Source of the DNA: Rhodococcus rhodochrous
GTDB lineage: Bacteria > Actinomycetota > Actinomycetes > Mycobacteriales > Mycobacteriaceae
Direction of reading: 5' to 3'
Assembly: GCF_900187265.1 (NCBI RefSeq)
Contig: NZ_LT906450.1
Location: forward strand, 4,269,444 to 4,333,443
DNA: 64,000 bases
Shown: piece by piece, positions 43,612 through 51,841 of the stretch
Layout of the letters: the number at the start of each line of letters is the position of its first letter
Numbering within the stretch: position 1 is the stretch's first letter
The notes under the pieces: model-generated
Database searches by the model: none
Seen by the model: only the letters and a program-made list of their open reading frames with translations
What the model was told of the DNA's origin: nothing
Program-made: the position numbers and the translations under genes

Positions 43612-44402
43612 GTGTGCGGTCGTGGGTGGATCGGTGGGACACCGGACTGGTCGATCTGACCGGCGATCAAGGGTTGCTGGCGCAGGTCAACGGGCGCACC
43701 TCGGCGGTGGTGATCGACTGGTTCGACGCCCGCGACGAGACGTGGAAGGCGCAGATCACCCATGTCGCGATCGACATGTCGACGGTGTACGCAAAGGCGG
43801 CGCGCGAGGCATTGCCGCACGCACAACTGGTGGTGGACCGGTTCCACGTGGTCAAGAAGGCCAACGAGATGGTCGATACCGTCCGACGCCGGGTCACCCA
43901 GCCCGAGCGGGGTCGGCGCGGCCGCAAGAGCGATGTCGAATGGATCAATCGCCGCCGGCTGCGGGCCTCCGAACGCCTGACCAACGAACAACGATCGACA
44001 CTGTTCGAGAAGCTGACCTCCGCCGACCCGCACGGGGACATCGCCGCCGCATGGATCGCCAAAGAACTGCTGCGGGATGTGTTGCGCTGCACCGACCGTG
44101 GTGGCCTTCGCCATGAGATCCGGGACAGACTGTATCGGTTCTACACGTTCTGCGCGGCATGCCGTGTCCCGGAGATCGGCAAGCTGGCGACGACCGTCTC
44201 GGCGTGGCAGGAACCGATGATCCTGGCGATCACCACCGGCCTGTCGAATGCGCGCAGTGAAGGCTACAACCGCATCGTCAAGCACGTCGGCCGCATCGCG
44301 TTCGGATTCCGTACCCCGGAGAACCAACGCCGCCGGGTACGGTGGGCCTGCACTCGTCGATCACGTCGGGTCGCACCCAGCCGGCGCCAATGCCACTGCT
44401 AA
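43612..44402 (+). pseudogene. ISL3-family transposase, 5'-truncated
   Basis: About 260 C-terminal residues remain. GLVDLTGDQGLLAQVNGRTS, VAIDMSTVYAKAAREALPHA and DRFHVVKKANEMVDTVRRRV are the conserved ISL3 transposase segments, followed by GLSNARSEGYNRIVKHVGRI. The N-terminal third is missing and the fragment abuts the right end of IS3 element 1, so the truncation probably came with that element. The last 15 or so residues look degraded. Confidence 0.88.
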
Positions 44403-44887
44403 CTGCGAAGAGCCCGATTGGGGCTCGATCGAGCAGTTCGTGCCGATCGACCACACCGCAACGCCGACGCAGATCCACACGAGCACCGTGACACGGTCGG
44501 GGCTGTGGACACCAGGGCCGATCAACATCACGTCCTGATTGAACCGCCGTGGGTCCGGTAGAGACTTCGTTCAGGCCACCTTGAGGACCGAGGTAGCAAC
44601 GGGGCGCTGTCGAGCAGCTCGCCGACATGGCGACGGGCTGCAGTCTTCGAGCCTCCGTGTTCGGCGATCCGGTCCCGATACATCCGGACCGCACGTTCCT
44701 GAGTCTCCGCGTCGTACTTCCTCGGTGCGGGCATACCAGCATTCTCTTTGTTGGATCAGGCGCCCCCATCTCACCCAGGACCGTTCATAGTGCGTTCGTG
44801 CGGGACACCGTGAAATTCGGCGTCGATGACTGGCCACACCACGCAATCGACATCGTTGCTTGACCCCATATGAGCGGTGGCTTCACG
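44403..44887. other. Gene-poor stretch with IS debris
   Basis: No intact gene. It holds only the short IS3 orfA fragment at 44609-44734. A HAIDIVA-like tail of another frame near 44820-44860 is too short to assign. Confidence 0.6.
44609..44734 (-). pseudogene. IS3-family orfA fragment
   Basis: MPAPRKYDAETQERAVRMYR, continuing to ARRHVGELLD, is the N-terminal 42 residues of a common actinobacterial IS3 orfA. The frame departs from the family after LLD and ends at 44528. It is a relic of a different IS3 element from the three intact ones. Confidence 0.75.
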
Positions 44888-45328
44888 TCATGCCAGTACG
44901 ATCTGCTCGGTCGGCTGAGCGTGTTTGCTCGGGCGCTCCATGTATGTCGGGCCGTAAGCGACAAAACCAAATCGGGAATAGAGAGGCTGCGCGTCCGCTG
45001 TATGCAGCATCCATCGGAAATCCCCTGCGTCGGCATCCAACAATAGGTATTCGAGTATTGCGCTTCCGATGCCTGCACCGCGATGCTCCGGAAAGACGAA
45101 CCCGTCTGCGATGTATCCGTAGCTAACACCGTCCGAGGACACTCGGACGGCGCCGAGCAGCTGTCCCGAATCAGACGCTCGCGCAACGTAGACTTTCCAG
45201 GCCCTATCGAATTGGAATCGAATTTGATCTCGCGAGCGCCACCTATTCCAATAGGCGTCCTCAAGGAGGAAATCGAGGATACGCGAAAGTTCCGCTTCCG
45301 ACAGCTGGGTGTCTATCACTATGCTCAT
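44888..45328 (-). CDS. GNAT-family N-acetyltransferase
   Basis: 146 residues. The GNAT fold shows in VYVARASDSGQLLGAVRVSS, the acetyl-CoA loop VFPEHRGAGIGSAILEYLLL (Q/RxxGxG/A), and the closing AQPLYSRFGFVAYGPTYMER. The acceptor is unknown. It overlaps by about 20 bp the start of the plus-strand frame at 45309, which is probably not a true start. Its codon use seems less GC-rich than core genes in the window. Confidence 0.85.
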   Translation of the reverse strand: MSIVIDTQLSEAELSRILDFLLEDAYWNRWRSRDQIRFQFDRAWKVYVARASDSGQLLGAVRVSSDGVSYGYIADGFVFPEHRGAGIGSAILEYLLLDADAGDFRWMLHTADAQPLYSRFGFVAYGPTYMERPSKHAQPTEQIVLA

Positions 45329-45809
45329 GACTGAACTATCGACTTTCCATCAGGTGTTCCTAGGCTTACGGTGCCTCGGATCGCTGTCATGTACACCCCC
45401 ACCGTCGCGACTATACCGAGCGCTCCTATCAGAGACAGAGCACCGTGTCCCACTGCTATGGCTGGGCGACATCGGCGATGGTGTCGTTCAAATTGGGGTT
45501 GAGCGCTATGACTTGGATCCCACCCTGATCCCGCTTCAAGGTCGCCTCGGTGATCAGGCATCGATCGACCAGCGCGGCTACGCGCAGAGTCTTGTCGATC
45601 TTGTTGGCAACAGAGTCATCGAGAGTGAGATGATCGCCAAGGTTTTCGCCGCAGCAAACTGCGAGTTACCAGGTTTCCCTCAGCTTGCCGGTACGGTCAG
45701 CGTTGCTGCGGGCGCTGTGAGCTACGCTGTTCGAGCTGTGCTCAGGGGAGAGATATTGCCCCGCGAGTGGGGCGTGAAGCTGGCAGAGAGCGTGCTGATC
45801 CCGGGATGA
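45309..45809 (+). pseudogene. C-terminal fragment of an E1/MoeY-like (ThiF superfamily) protein
   Basis: The frame is open for 166 residues. From about 45444 it reads HRVPLLWLGDIGDGVVQIGV, then GVERYDLDPTLIPLQGRLGD, and near the end CELPGFPQLAGTVSVAAGAV. In MoeY (Rv1355c)-type E1-like proteins a DxGxxxVERFDLEP..L.GLLGD segment is followed by WPQLASAV..GGA..A.AVRR, which this matches in order. The N-terminal adenylation domain is absent upstream, so it is probably a truncated relic. The stop overlaps the ATP-grasp start (ATGA at 45806), showing former coupling. Family call is tentative. Confidence 0.45.
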
Positions 45810-47101
45810 ATTCCTTCACCGAACACCGTCGTGGACGCAATCGGCGGTTGCTGCTCGTACATCCGAACAGCCAGCTGCCATGGATCTTCGACGCCGCGGA
45901 CGCCGCTGGCATCGACCTAGTGGTTCTTCCTCGTGAGGGAGCACGAGGGGACGCATCGCAATTCCCTGCGGTTGTCGAAGTGCTGGACGCCGGTATTGAT
46001 AGTGTGGATGAACTTGCGGCGATCCACGCGGACCGACCCTTCGACGGGGCCTTCTCGCCGTATGATCCGTCGGTTCCATTCACTGCCCGTCTATGCGAGC
46101 GTCTCGGCTTCACCAGCGTTTCCACACGCGCCGCCAAGATCAGCCGTGACAAGTCGGAGGTTCGCAAGCAACTCCAGGCGTGTGGCGGCAACGTTCTCCG
46201 GAACGTAGTGGTAGACCCGTTAGCAGAACCAGACATTCAAAGTTTGAGCACTGTCGGTCTGCCCGCGGTCGTGAAGCCGCTGGATGGATACGGAAGTCTC
46301 GGCGTGTGCCTGCTGCAATCCTACGACGACGTCGCAGAAGTTTTCACTAAGAGCGCAGCTGCGCGGATGACTGCGACAACAGCCGTTCGAGGCGACTTGT
46401 TGTTGTTGTTGGAAGAGTTCCTTCCTGGCCCGGAGTTTGTTGTCGAGTCGATCGTGCTCGATGGTGACGTGTTTCCGTTGGTGCTCGGGGACAAGGGGCG
46501 ACCGCAGGGCCCTTACTTCGAGGAGGGTGACTATATAGCACCAGCCACAGTGTCGTCGGATGTCGCTAAGGCGATTGTGGACGAAGTCGTCAACGCGCAT
46601 CACGCAGTCGGAATCAAATCGGGTCCCACTCACACCGAGGTGCGACTCTCTTCTGCAGGGCGTCCCTTCATCCTCGATATCGGGGCGCGCTTTGGGGGAT
46701 CCGGCGTTTCCCACTTCATGGTCCAGGCCGCTACGGGCATTGATTTCGCTGGAGAGGTGCTCCGGCAGTGCGTCGGTCTACCCACGACAATCCGAGACGG
46801 GGTGGCACCGGGCGTGCTTCCGCCGACGGTGGCCTGGTCAGCGAACTACATCATTCCGATCGGAAGTGCCGGCATCGTCGCTGACGTGGTCGGTCTCGAT
46901 GAGATCGAACGAGACGAGCGGGTCGCTCACACGTTCAAGCTCGTCGAGTCGGGAGACCACCTGCTGCCGTATCCAACCTTTTCTGGCCATCCGGGCTTCA
47001 TTTTGTCCAGACATTTAAGCCGGACGTCCGTTGAAGACCTACACCAGCGTCTGGCCGAACGCGTCGCTGTCACTTATCTTCCATCTCATGCCCCGGTGTA
47101 G
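45806..47101 (+). CDS. ATP-grasp carboxylate-amine/thiol ligase-like protein
   Basis: 431 residues from ATG 45806 (MNSFTEHRRGRNRRLLLVHP), overlapping the preceding frame by 4 bp. The ATP-grasp fold is clear: DKSEVRKQLQACGGNVLRNV, LPAVVKPLDGYGSLGVCLLQ, LEEFLPGPEFVVESIVLDGD and a metal-binding end SGPTHTEVRLSSAGRPFILD with GARFGGSG. This is the pattern of carboxylate-amine ligases such as carnosine/dipeptide synthases (BacD-like) and of biotin carboxylase-type enzymes. It joins an acid to an amine with ATP. The partner is unknown; with an E1-like neighbour it may once have formed part of a small-molecule or peptide pathway. Confidence 0.82.
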   Translation: MNSFTEHRRGRNRRLLLVHPNSQLPWIFDAADAAGIDLVVLPREGARGDASQFPAVVEVLDAGIDSVDELAAIHADRPFDGAFSPYDPSVPFTARLCERLGFTSVSTRAAKISRDKSEVRKQLQACGGNVLRNVVVDPLAEPDIQSLSTVGLPAVVKPLDGYGSLGVCLLQSYDDVAEVFTKSAAARMTATTAVRGDLLLLLEEFLPGPEFVVESIVLDGDVFPLVLGDKGRPQGPYFEEGDYIAPATVSSDVAKAIVDEVVNAHHAVGIKSGPTHTEVRLSSAGRPFILDIGARFGGSGVSHFMVQAATGIDFAGEVLRQCVGLPTTIRDGVAPGVLPPTVAWSANYIIPIGSAGIVADVVGLDEIERDERVAHTFKLVESGDHLLPYPTFSGHPGFILSRHLSRTSVEDLHQRLAERVAVTYLPSHAPV

Positions 47102-47160
47102 TTCCCAAGCAGGTTGGTGGAGGGATTGCGACGACACGCGGTAGCCGGGTCGTCGACAGC

Positions 47161-47221
47161 GAAGGTCTCCTGTCGTGAAGTGGAAGTTGTTGAGACAACC
47201 ACTGAGCGACAGGAGACCTTC
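47161..47221. repeat. Perfect 15-bp inverted repeat over IS481 relic start
   Basis: GAAGGTCTCCTGTCG at 47161-47175 and CGACAGGAGACCTTC at 47207-47221, separated by 31 bp. The right arm contains AGGAG and ends next to TTGGCCCACGC, where the IS481-type frame starts. It could also act as a terminator for the ATP-grasp gene. The function is not settled. Confidence 0.75.
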
Positions 47222-47620
47222 TTGGCCCACGCTGACGCATTCTGACCCTGAATGGCCCGGCTACTGCTGGACCAACGCGTCGTCGACGACGACCGTCCCA
47301 TCGTGCAAGCAACCGCATTTTCAACGTCTCCTGGCCCACCACCAAACCCGGGGCCGTGTGATACCTGGAGATGGTGCCGGATGGGATGAATGACCGCTCC
47401 AGCGGCCGATCGCGTCCAGACTGAACATGCCGATCGCGACCGTGCATGCGGTGCCGCTTGAATCGGCTCTCGCACATCGGCATCCGTACCGGCCAGATGA
47501 TCCGCCGCTACGTACACCCCATCCGGGATCGATGATCCACGTTGACATCAAAACCGGGATGCCCCTCGATCCACCGACCAAGACCAGCATAAAAGTCTCT
47601 GATACCCAACGTATTTCACT
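47222..47620 (+). pseudogene. Degenerate IS481-family transposase, N-terminal half
   Basis: Pieces of an IS481 transposase appear in shifting frames: near 47222 a MAHADA-like start and LLLDQRVVDDDRPI (family HANA..T..GR..L..RV), near 47320 FNVSWPTTK, near 47375 DRSSRP, and near 47517 HPGSMIHVDIKTG, which matches the family PGxLIHVDVKK with the first catalytic Asp. Stops and frameshifts separate them. The right part is cut by IS3 element 2. Confidence 0.65.
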
Positions 47621-47717
47621 ACGTGAAGCGAGAACCTCGAACCTACCTGTGTCGGTGGTGGCAGGTCCCCGATAGTCGGTCCAGGCGGTTCTAGAGCCGG
47701 TTCCTACGTGCAGTCGA

Positions 47718-48579
47718 TCAGTCGATCTCGCACGCCACGGGCTGGTGCCGGTGGGTGCATCCGGCAGCGTACTCGGCGGGGGTCTTGTACCCCAATGTCG
47801 AATGACGGTGTCGGTGATTGTGGTCGTCCTTGAAGTCCTCGATCACCACCCGGGCCTCGAGCAGAGTCGGCCAGTAGTTGCGGTTCAGACACTCATCGCG
47901 CAACCGGTTGTTGAACGATTCGATGAACCCGTTGTTCCACGGCGTGCCCGGCGGAATGTAGGACACCCCCACCGACCCAGCACAGAAGTCCCGCAGCGCT
48001 TCCGAGATGAACTCCGGCCCATTGTCCATCCGTAACGCCAGCGGCGGCCCACCCCACATCGCGAACGCCTTCTCCAAGCCCTCGATCAACCGGTCGGCGG
48101 TGATCGAACGGTCCACGATGTTCAACAACGACATCCGCGTATGCTCGTCGACCATCGAGGCGATCTTCACCGTCTTACCGTCGACGGTCGAATCGAATTG
48201 GAAGTCCAACGCCCACACAATGTTCGGAGCATCCGCGTCGACGATCGGAACCGAGGATTGGCCGGCACGTTTGCGGCGTGGGGCGCGCCGGACCTGCAGT
48301 CCTTCCTCCTTCCACAGGCGGTGAACCTTCTTCTTGTTCACCTCGACACCCTGGTCGTAGCGCAGCCACGCCCACGCTCGACGGAACCCGTGCCGCGGAT
48401 GTTTGCGGGAATATCTGCGTAGCTCTGCGCGCAGGTCGGCGTCCGGGTCGTCCGGTGTCTGCGCCAACGGCAACCGCCGGTAAACCGATCGGGAGAGCCC
48501 AACGACCTTGCACGCGAACCGCTCCGACATCTGTAGGGTGTCGGTGAGCATGGTGATCGCGGCGCGTTTGGCGGTCGGG
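47718..48579 (-). CDS. IS3 element 2 orfB (transposase), 5' end displaced
   Basis: About 287 residues of integrase-core transposase: SPTAKRAAITMLTDTLQMSE, KVHRLWKEEGLQVRRAPRRK, IVWALDFQFDSTVDGKTVKI (first Asp), LALRMDNGPEFISEALRDFC (second Asp), and PWNNGFIESFNNRLRDECLN (Glu). The core is complete. The frame continues upstream into the IS5-type insertion, so the orfA-orfB frameshift fusion cannot be made. The C-terminus is ...HQPVACEID. Confidence 0.9.
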
Positions 48580-48584
48580 CTTAG

Positions 48585-49450
48585 AGCATGTCTCTTATGG
48601 TCTAGATCGTTTGTGCGGCATAATGCACCGTCGTGGTCGATGCGTTGTCTTCCCGGCTGGTACCGGATGGGTTGTGGGAGATCGTCGAACCGTTGCTGCC
48701 CGGATTCCGGGCGCGGCCGCAAGGCGGCGGCCGGGCGGCGATCGATGATCGGGCGGTGTTCACCGCTATCGTCTATGTCCTCACCAGCGGCTGTGCCTGG
48801 CGGCACCTGCCGCCGTCATTCGGAGTCAGTGTTCCGACCGCGCATAGACGGTTCACGACCTGGGCCAAGGCTGGGGTGTTCGACGAGCTGCACCGCCGGG
48901 TCCTCGATCGGCTCGGCGCCGGCGGGGACCTGGACTGGTCCGCCGCGATCCTCGACGCCGCGCACGTGCGGGCGAAAAGGGGGGGCTCTCTGACCGGTCC
49001 CAGCCCGGTCGATCGACGCAAGAACGGCTCGAAGATCCACATCCTGTCCGACGCCGATGGTATCCCGCTGGTCACCGCGGTGACCTCGGCGAACACCCAC
49101 GACAGTGTCATGCTGCAGCCCATGGTCGCTGCGATTCCTGCGGTGCGTTCGCGTCGCGGTCCGCGGCGCCGCCGACCCGGCCGGTTGCGGGCGGACAAGG
49201 GTTACGACTACCCCGTACACCGCCGGTGGCTGCGGGCCCGGGGCATCGTTCCGCGGATCGCCCGCCGCGGCGTTGACAGCAGCGAACGACTCGGCCGCTA
49301 CCGATGGAAGATCGAACGCACCCTGGCCTGGCTCACCGGCTACCGTCGGCTGACGATGCGCTACGAGCGCCACGGCGAGCACTTCGCTGCTTTCCTCCAA
49401 CTCGCCGCGGCGTTGACCTGCTTCAAGAAACTCGCCAAATGAGACATTCT
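48585..49450 (+). mobile_element. IS5-family element inserted in IS3 element 2
   Basis: 866 bp with ends AGCATGTCTCTTATGG and CCAAATGAGACATTCT (inverted repeat with a few mismatches). It is flanked by CTTAG at 48580-48584 and 49451-49455, a 5-bp direct repeat that was present once in the host (AATTCTAAGCCC on the minus strand). It entered exactly at the orfA/orfB junction. Confidence 0.9.
48633..49442 (+). CDS. IS5-family transposase
   Basis: 269 residues in one frame. The N-terminal HTH part (GLWEIVEPLLPGFRARPQGG, then LTSGCAWRHLPPSFGVSVPT) and the DDE core with DAAHVRAKRGGSLTGPSPVD (first Asp), GRLRADKGYDYPVHRRWLRA (second Asp) and RYRWKIERTLAWLTGYRRLT (the W-x-[IV]-E-R Glu) are all present. 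The gene is flanked by the IS ends and looks functional. Confidence 0.95.
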   Translation: MVDALSSRLVPDGLWEIVEPLLPGFRARPQGGGRAAIDDRAVFTAIVYVLTSGCAWRHLPPSFGVSVPTAHRRFTTWAKAGVFDELHRRVLDRLGAGGDLDWSAAILDAAHVRAKRGGSLTGPSPVDRRKNGSKIHILSDADGIPLVTAVTSANTHDSVMLQPMVAAIPAVRSRRGPRRRRPGRLRADKGYDYPVHRRWLRARGIVPRIARRGVDSSERLGRYRWKIERTLAWLTGYRRLTMRYERHGEHFAAFLQLAAALTCFKKLAK

Positions 49451-49451
49451 C

Positions 49452-49733
49452 TTAGAATTTTCCCTTCGCGATCTCCCGCAACGCGTCCTTCTCCAACTCG
49501 GCATCTGCGAGCAATCGCTTGAGCCGGCTGTTCTGCTCCCGCAGTTCCTTGAGCTCCTTCGCCGCATCGGCATCCATGCCGCCGTATTGACGACGCCAGT
49601 TGTACAGCGTCGCCGCCGACACCTCGAGCGCGGCGGCGATCTCCTCGCCGTTCTTGCCTTCCGCGGCCAACTCGTCGGCCCGGCGCAGCTTGCGCACGAT
49701 GTCCTCGGCCGAGTGACGTTTGCGTCCCGCCAT
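49452..49733 (-). CDS. IS3 element 2 orfA
   Basis: 93 residues (MAGRKRHSAEDIVRKLRRAD): HTH plus zipper (ELKELREQNSRLKRLLADAE), ending IAKGKF at the usual IS3 frameshift region. It is intact, but the IS5-type element separates it from orfB. Confidence 0.92.
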   Translation of the reverse strand: MAGRKRHSAEDIVRKLRRADELAAEGKNGEEIAAALEVSAATLYNWRRQYGGMDADAAKELKELREQNSRLKRLLADAELEKDALREIAKGKF

Positions 49734-49887
49734 GATTCCTATCGTCCCTTCTTCGCCCTTACCAGGGCAATCAGGACTCTAGAACAACCCGGACCTACTC
49801 ACAGGGGACACGCCAACGCCAGTTGCTGCCACTCCCGTCGCTGCCGATCCCGTTGGTTTCAGATGGGCTTGTCGCGACGACGATGTC

Positions 49888-50301
49888 TCAATCGGGGCGG
49901 GGGTCGTACCGGTACAGAGTCCCACAGCATTCTTGCGACGTGGTAGGGACTGGGGTCTGGACCATTCCGTGGGCACCGTCAATCGTGTACCAGTCTGTTG
50001 GTGGTGCGAGGCTCGGGTCAGCGGCGACCGCGGCCAGCGCCAGGTCCTCGAAGAACGCTTCAGTGGCTCCGACCGCGGCGACGACGACAGCGCGGTTGAG
50101 TGAGCGCTGGTTGGCGGGCGGCGCTCCGGCACCAGTTTGCTCCCCTGGCTGACGCGCGGGGCCGTCAGGGGCGCATTCTTCTGATGGATACTCTCGAGGG
50201 TTCTGTGCGTCCGAGAGGTACGAGACCAGTTCGTCCAACGACGACTGCAAGGGGTGACGGGGCAACGCGTTCTCCAAAAGTCGGCTCGATCGACCACGCA
50301 C
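49888..50301 (-). CDS. Hypothetical protein, possible HEPN-like fragment
   Basis: 137 residues, probably truncated by IS3 element 2 at its 3' side. The middle (LNRAVVVAAVGATEAFFEDL) resembles the helical core of RiboL-PSP-HEPN proteins, which have LxRA...AAxEAFxEDL, and the N-terminus has SSLDELVSYLSDAQNPREYP. The end (PPTDWYTIDGAHGMVQTPVP) is not family-like. HEPN proteins act in RNA-targeting defence or toxin-antitoxin systems. The evidence is thin, and the frame may be partly spurious. Confidence 0.35.
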   Translation of the reverse strand: MRGRSSRLLENALPRHPLQSSLDELVSYLSDAQNPREYPSEECAPDGPARQPGEQTGAGAPPANQRSLNRAVVVAAVGATEAFFEDLALAAVAADPSLAPPTDWYTIDGAHGMVQTPVPTTSQECCGTLYRYDPRPD

Positions 50302-50560
50302 GCGCTCGGCGGTCTACTCCACGACTCCGCCGATCTGCCGCTTCCCGCAGGTCGAGGTAGGGATGCGGGTGCGCCGGCCCCGCCAGCGCGCTGCGCTGGC
50401 CGACTTCATTGGGTAGGCGACAATCGAGGCCTACGCCTCGCCGGATGCCCTGGTCATCAGCGCGCTGACCGCCGACGGCCCGCGGGCGCTGACGCGCACC
50501 ACCGATTGCGAACTGGTGCGGCGAGGCGGCGACGAGGACCCTGCTCGGAGCCCCGATCAG
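50302..50560. other. Decayed sequence, no assignable gene
   Basis: Short open frames only. One (IEAYASPDALVISALTADGP) looks protein-like but cannot be assigned to a family. It precedes a crotonase-like fragment. Confidence 0.5.
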
Positions 50561-50629
50561 GTTGGTCGAGATCCCGATCATCGGGACGACGGAACCCGCG
50601 GCCACGGTCCGCGCGCTTCGCGACGCCGC

Positions 50630-50760
50630 TCCCGCCGGCGCAAGCCCGTTGACCGTCGAGTGGGACGGCCTGCTGTGCGTGATCACAATGACCCGGCCCG
50701 CGGTCCGCAACGCCGTCGATCTGGCGCTGGCCCTGGAAATCGAGAAGGCCGTCGATGGCC
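50630..50760 (+). pseudogene. Crotonase (enoyl-CoA hydratase) N-terminal fragment
   Basis: PLTVEWDGLLCVITMTRPAV then RNAVDLALALEIEKAVDG is the start of an enoyl-CoA hydratase/isomerase: beta-strand, then RPxxRNAxD. About 40 residues are left. The frame then runs into an unrelated IS481 transposase tail, so this is a chimeric relic. Confidence 0.65.
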
Positions 50761-50805
50761 GGACCATCGAGCAGCATGACGCGGCGGACGTCCGCACTCT
50801 GGCCG

Positions 50806-50940
50806 ACGGGTGGGTCTACGCACGCTTTTACGAATCAACCGCGCGCCGCAACGCTGCCCTGCCCGGCTGGCTGCACTTCTACAATCACCACCGAGCCCTT
50901 TCCGCCATCGGCGGCCAGCCGCTAGTCACCAGACAACGTC
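50806..50940 (+). pseudogene. IS481-family transposase C-terminal fragment
   Basis: ADGWVYARFYESTARRNAAL then PGWLHFYNHHRALSAIGGQP is the conserved C-terminus of IS481 transposases (family: YRSSAARRAALPGWLDYYNHHRPHSALGG, shortened here). It lies on the same strand as the N-terminal relic at 47222-47620 and might have belonged to the same copy before IS3 element 2 arrived. Confidence 0.75.
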
Positions 50941-50949
50941 GCTGGACAT

Positions 50950-51120
50950 CGCATGATGGACGCCGTCAGCTCCGTGGGTGTGTCGTCCGGGACGAGGTAG
51001 CCCGCGCCAGGGATGGTCTCGAAGCGTGCTACGGGGATCTGTGCCGCAAGCTGCGCCCCTTGGCTGCAGGCATCAGATGTCATCGCCGGCTCGTCTGCGC
51101 ATACGCAGGCGAGCCCCGGA
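50950..51120 (-). pseudogene. Alpha/beta-hydrolase C-terminal relic
   Basis: The minus strand reads ACSQGAQLAAQIPVARFETI then PGAGYLVPDDTPTELTASIM, close to the usual C-terminal block of alpha/beta-hydrolases (LAxxIPxAxxxxxPxAGHLxxxExPxxF/L), with the catalytic His replaced by Tyr (GAGY). Only about 60 residues remain. Confidence 0.5.
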
Positions 51121-51169
51121 CGGTAGACCGGGCATCAACACATCGGATGATTCGGGCGTCGGATGTGTC

Positions 51170-51841
51170 TCAGCCGAGCTCGTGCCGGCGTAGATACGCG
51201 AGGACGGCCAGCACCCGACGATTCGTGTCGTCGGTCGGCGGCAGCACCAGTTTGTTAAAGATGTTGCCGACATGCTTGCCGACCGCCGATTCGGTGATGA
51301 ACAACTGTGCGGCGATCGCCGCATTCGAATGTCCCTCTGCGATCGAGGCGAGCACCTCGCGTTCGCGCGGCGACAACTGCGCCAACGGATCCCGCCGGCG
51401 ACGGAACAACTGCTGTATGACCATCGGATCGATCACAGTGCCACCGGCAACCACTTGACGCAGAGTGGAGACGAACTCCTCGACATCGACGATGCGATCC
51501 TTCAGCAGATAGCCGACCCGCCCACCTTCCGCACCCATGAGTTCGTCGGCGTAACTCAATTCGACATACTGGCTCAACGCCACCACGGCAAGCCCCGGAT
51601 AGGTTCGTCGCAGTGCCACTGCTGCGCGCAACCCCTCGTCGGTGAAACCCGGCGGCATCCGCACATCGGTCACGACGAGGTCCGGACGGTGCTCGGCGAC
51701 AGCCGATTCCAAGTTCACGGCATCGGGGACCGCAGCCACGACCTCGAACCCGAATCGTTCGAGCATCGCGGCGAGGCTTTCGCGCAGCAGTGCACCATCC
51801 TCGGCGAGGACCACTCGCACGGCAGTCAGTTCTCGATCCAC
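51170..51841 (-). CDS. NarL/LuxR-type response regulator
   Basis: 223 residues from GTG 51841. The receiver domain has the acidic pair in VVLAEDGALLRESLAAM and the phospho-acceptor D59 in LVVTDVRMPP. The C-terminal LuxR HTH is LSPREREVLASIAEGHSNAA onward. It overlaps the kinase stop by 16 bp on the same strand, so the two are coupled. It should control the divergent exporter genes. Confidence 0.94.
   Translation of the reverse strand: MDRELTAVRVVLAEDGALLRESLAAMLERFGFEVVAAVPDAVNLESAVAEHRPDLVVTDVRMPPGFTDEGLRAAVALRRTYPGLAVVALSQYVELSYADELMGAEGGRVGYLLKDRIVDVEEFVSTLRQVVAGGTVIDPMVIQQLFRRRRDPLAQLSPREREVLASIAEGHSNAAIAAQLFITESAVGKHVGNIFNKLVLPPTDDTNRRVLAVLAYLRRHELG

Larger units (their letters stand above)
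47678..49795 (-). mobile_element. IS3-family element 2, interrupted by an IS5-type element
   Basis: Ends GGTCCAGGCGGTTCTAGAG (47678) and GGTCCGGGTTGTTCTAGAG (complement, ending 49795) make a 19-bp imperfect inverted repeat. orfA is at 49452-49733 and orfB at 47718-48579; between them sits the IS5-type element 48585-49450. No convincing outer target duplication was found. Confidence 0.85.

Noticed and set aside
44403-44530. Possible terminal end of the ISL3 relic
   Set aside because: No inverted repeat partner could be found because the other end is lost.
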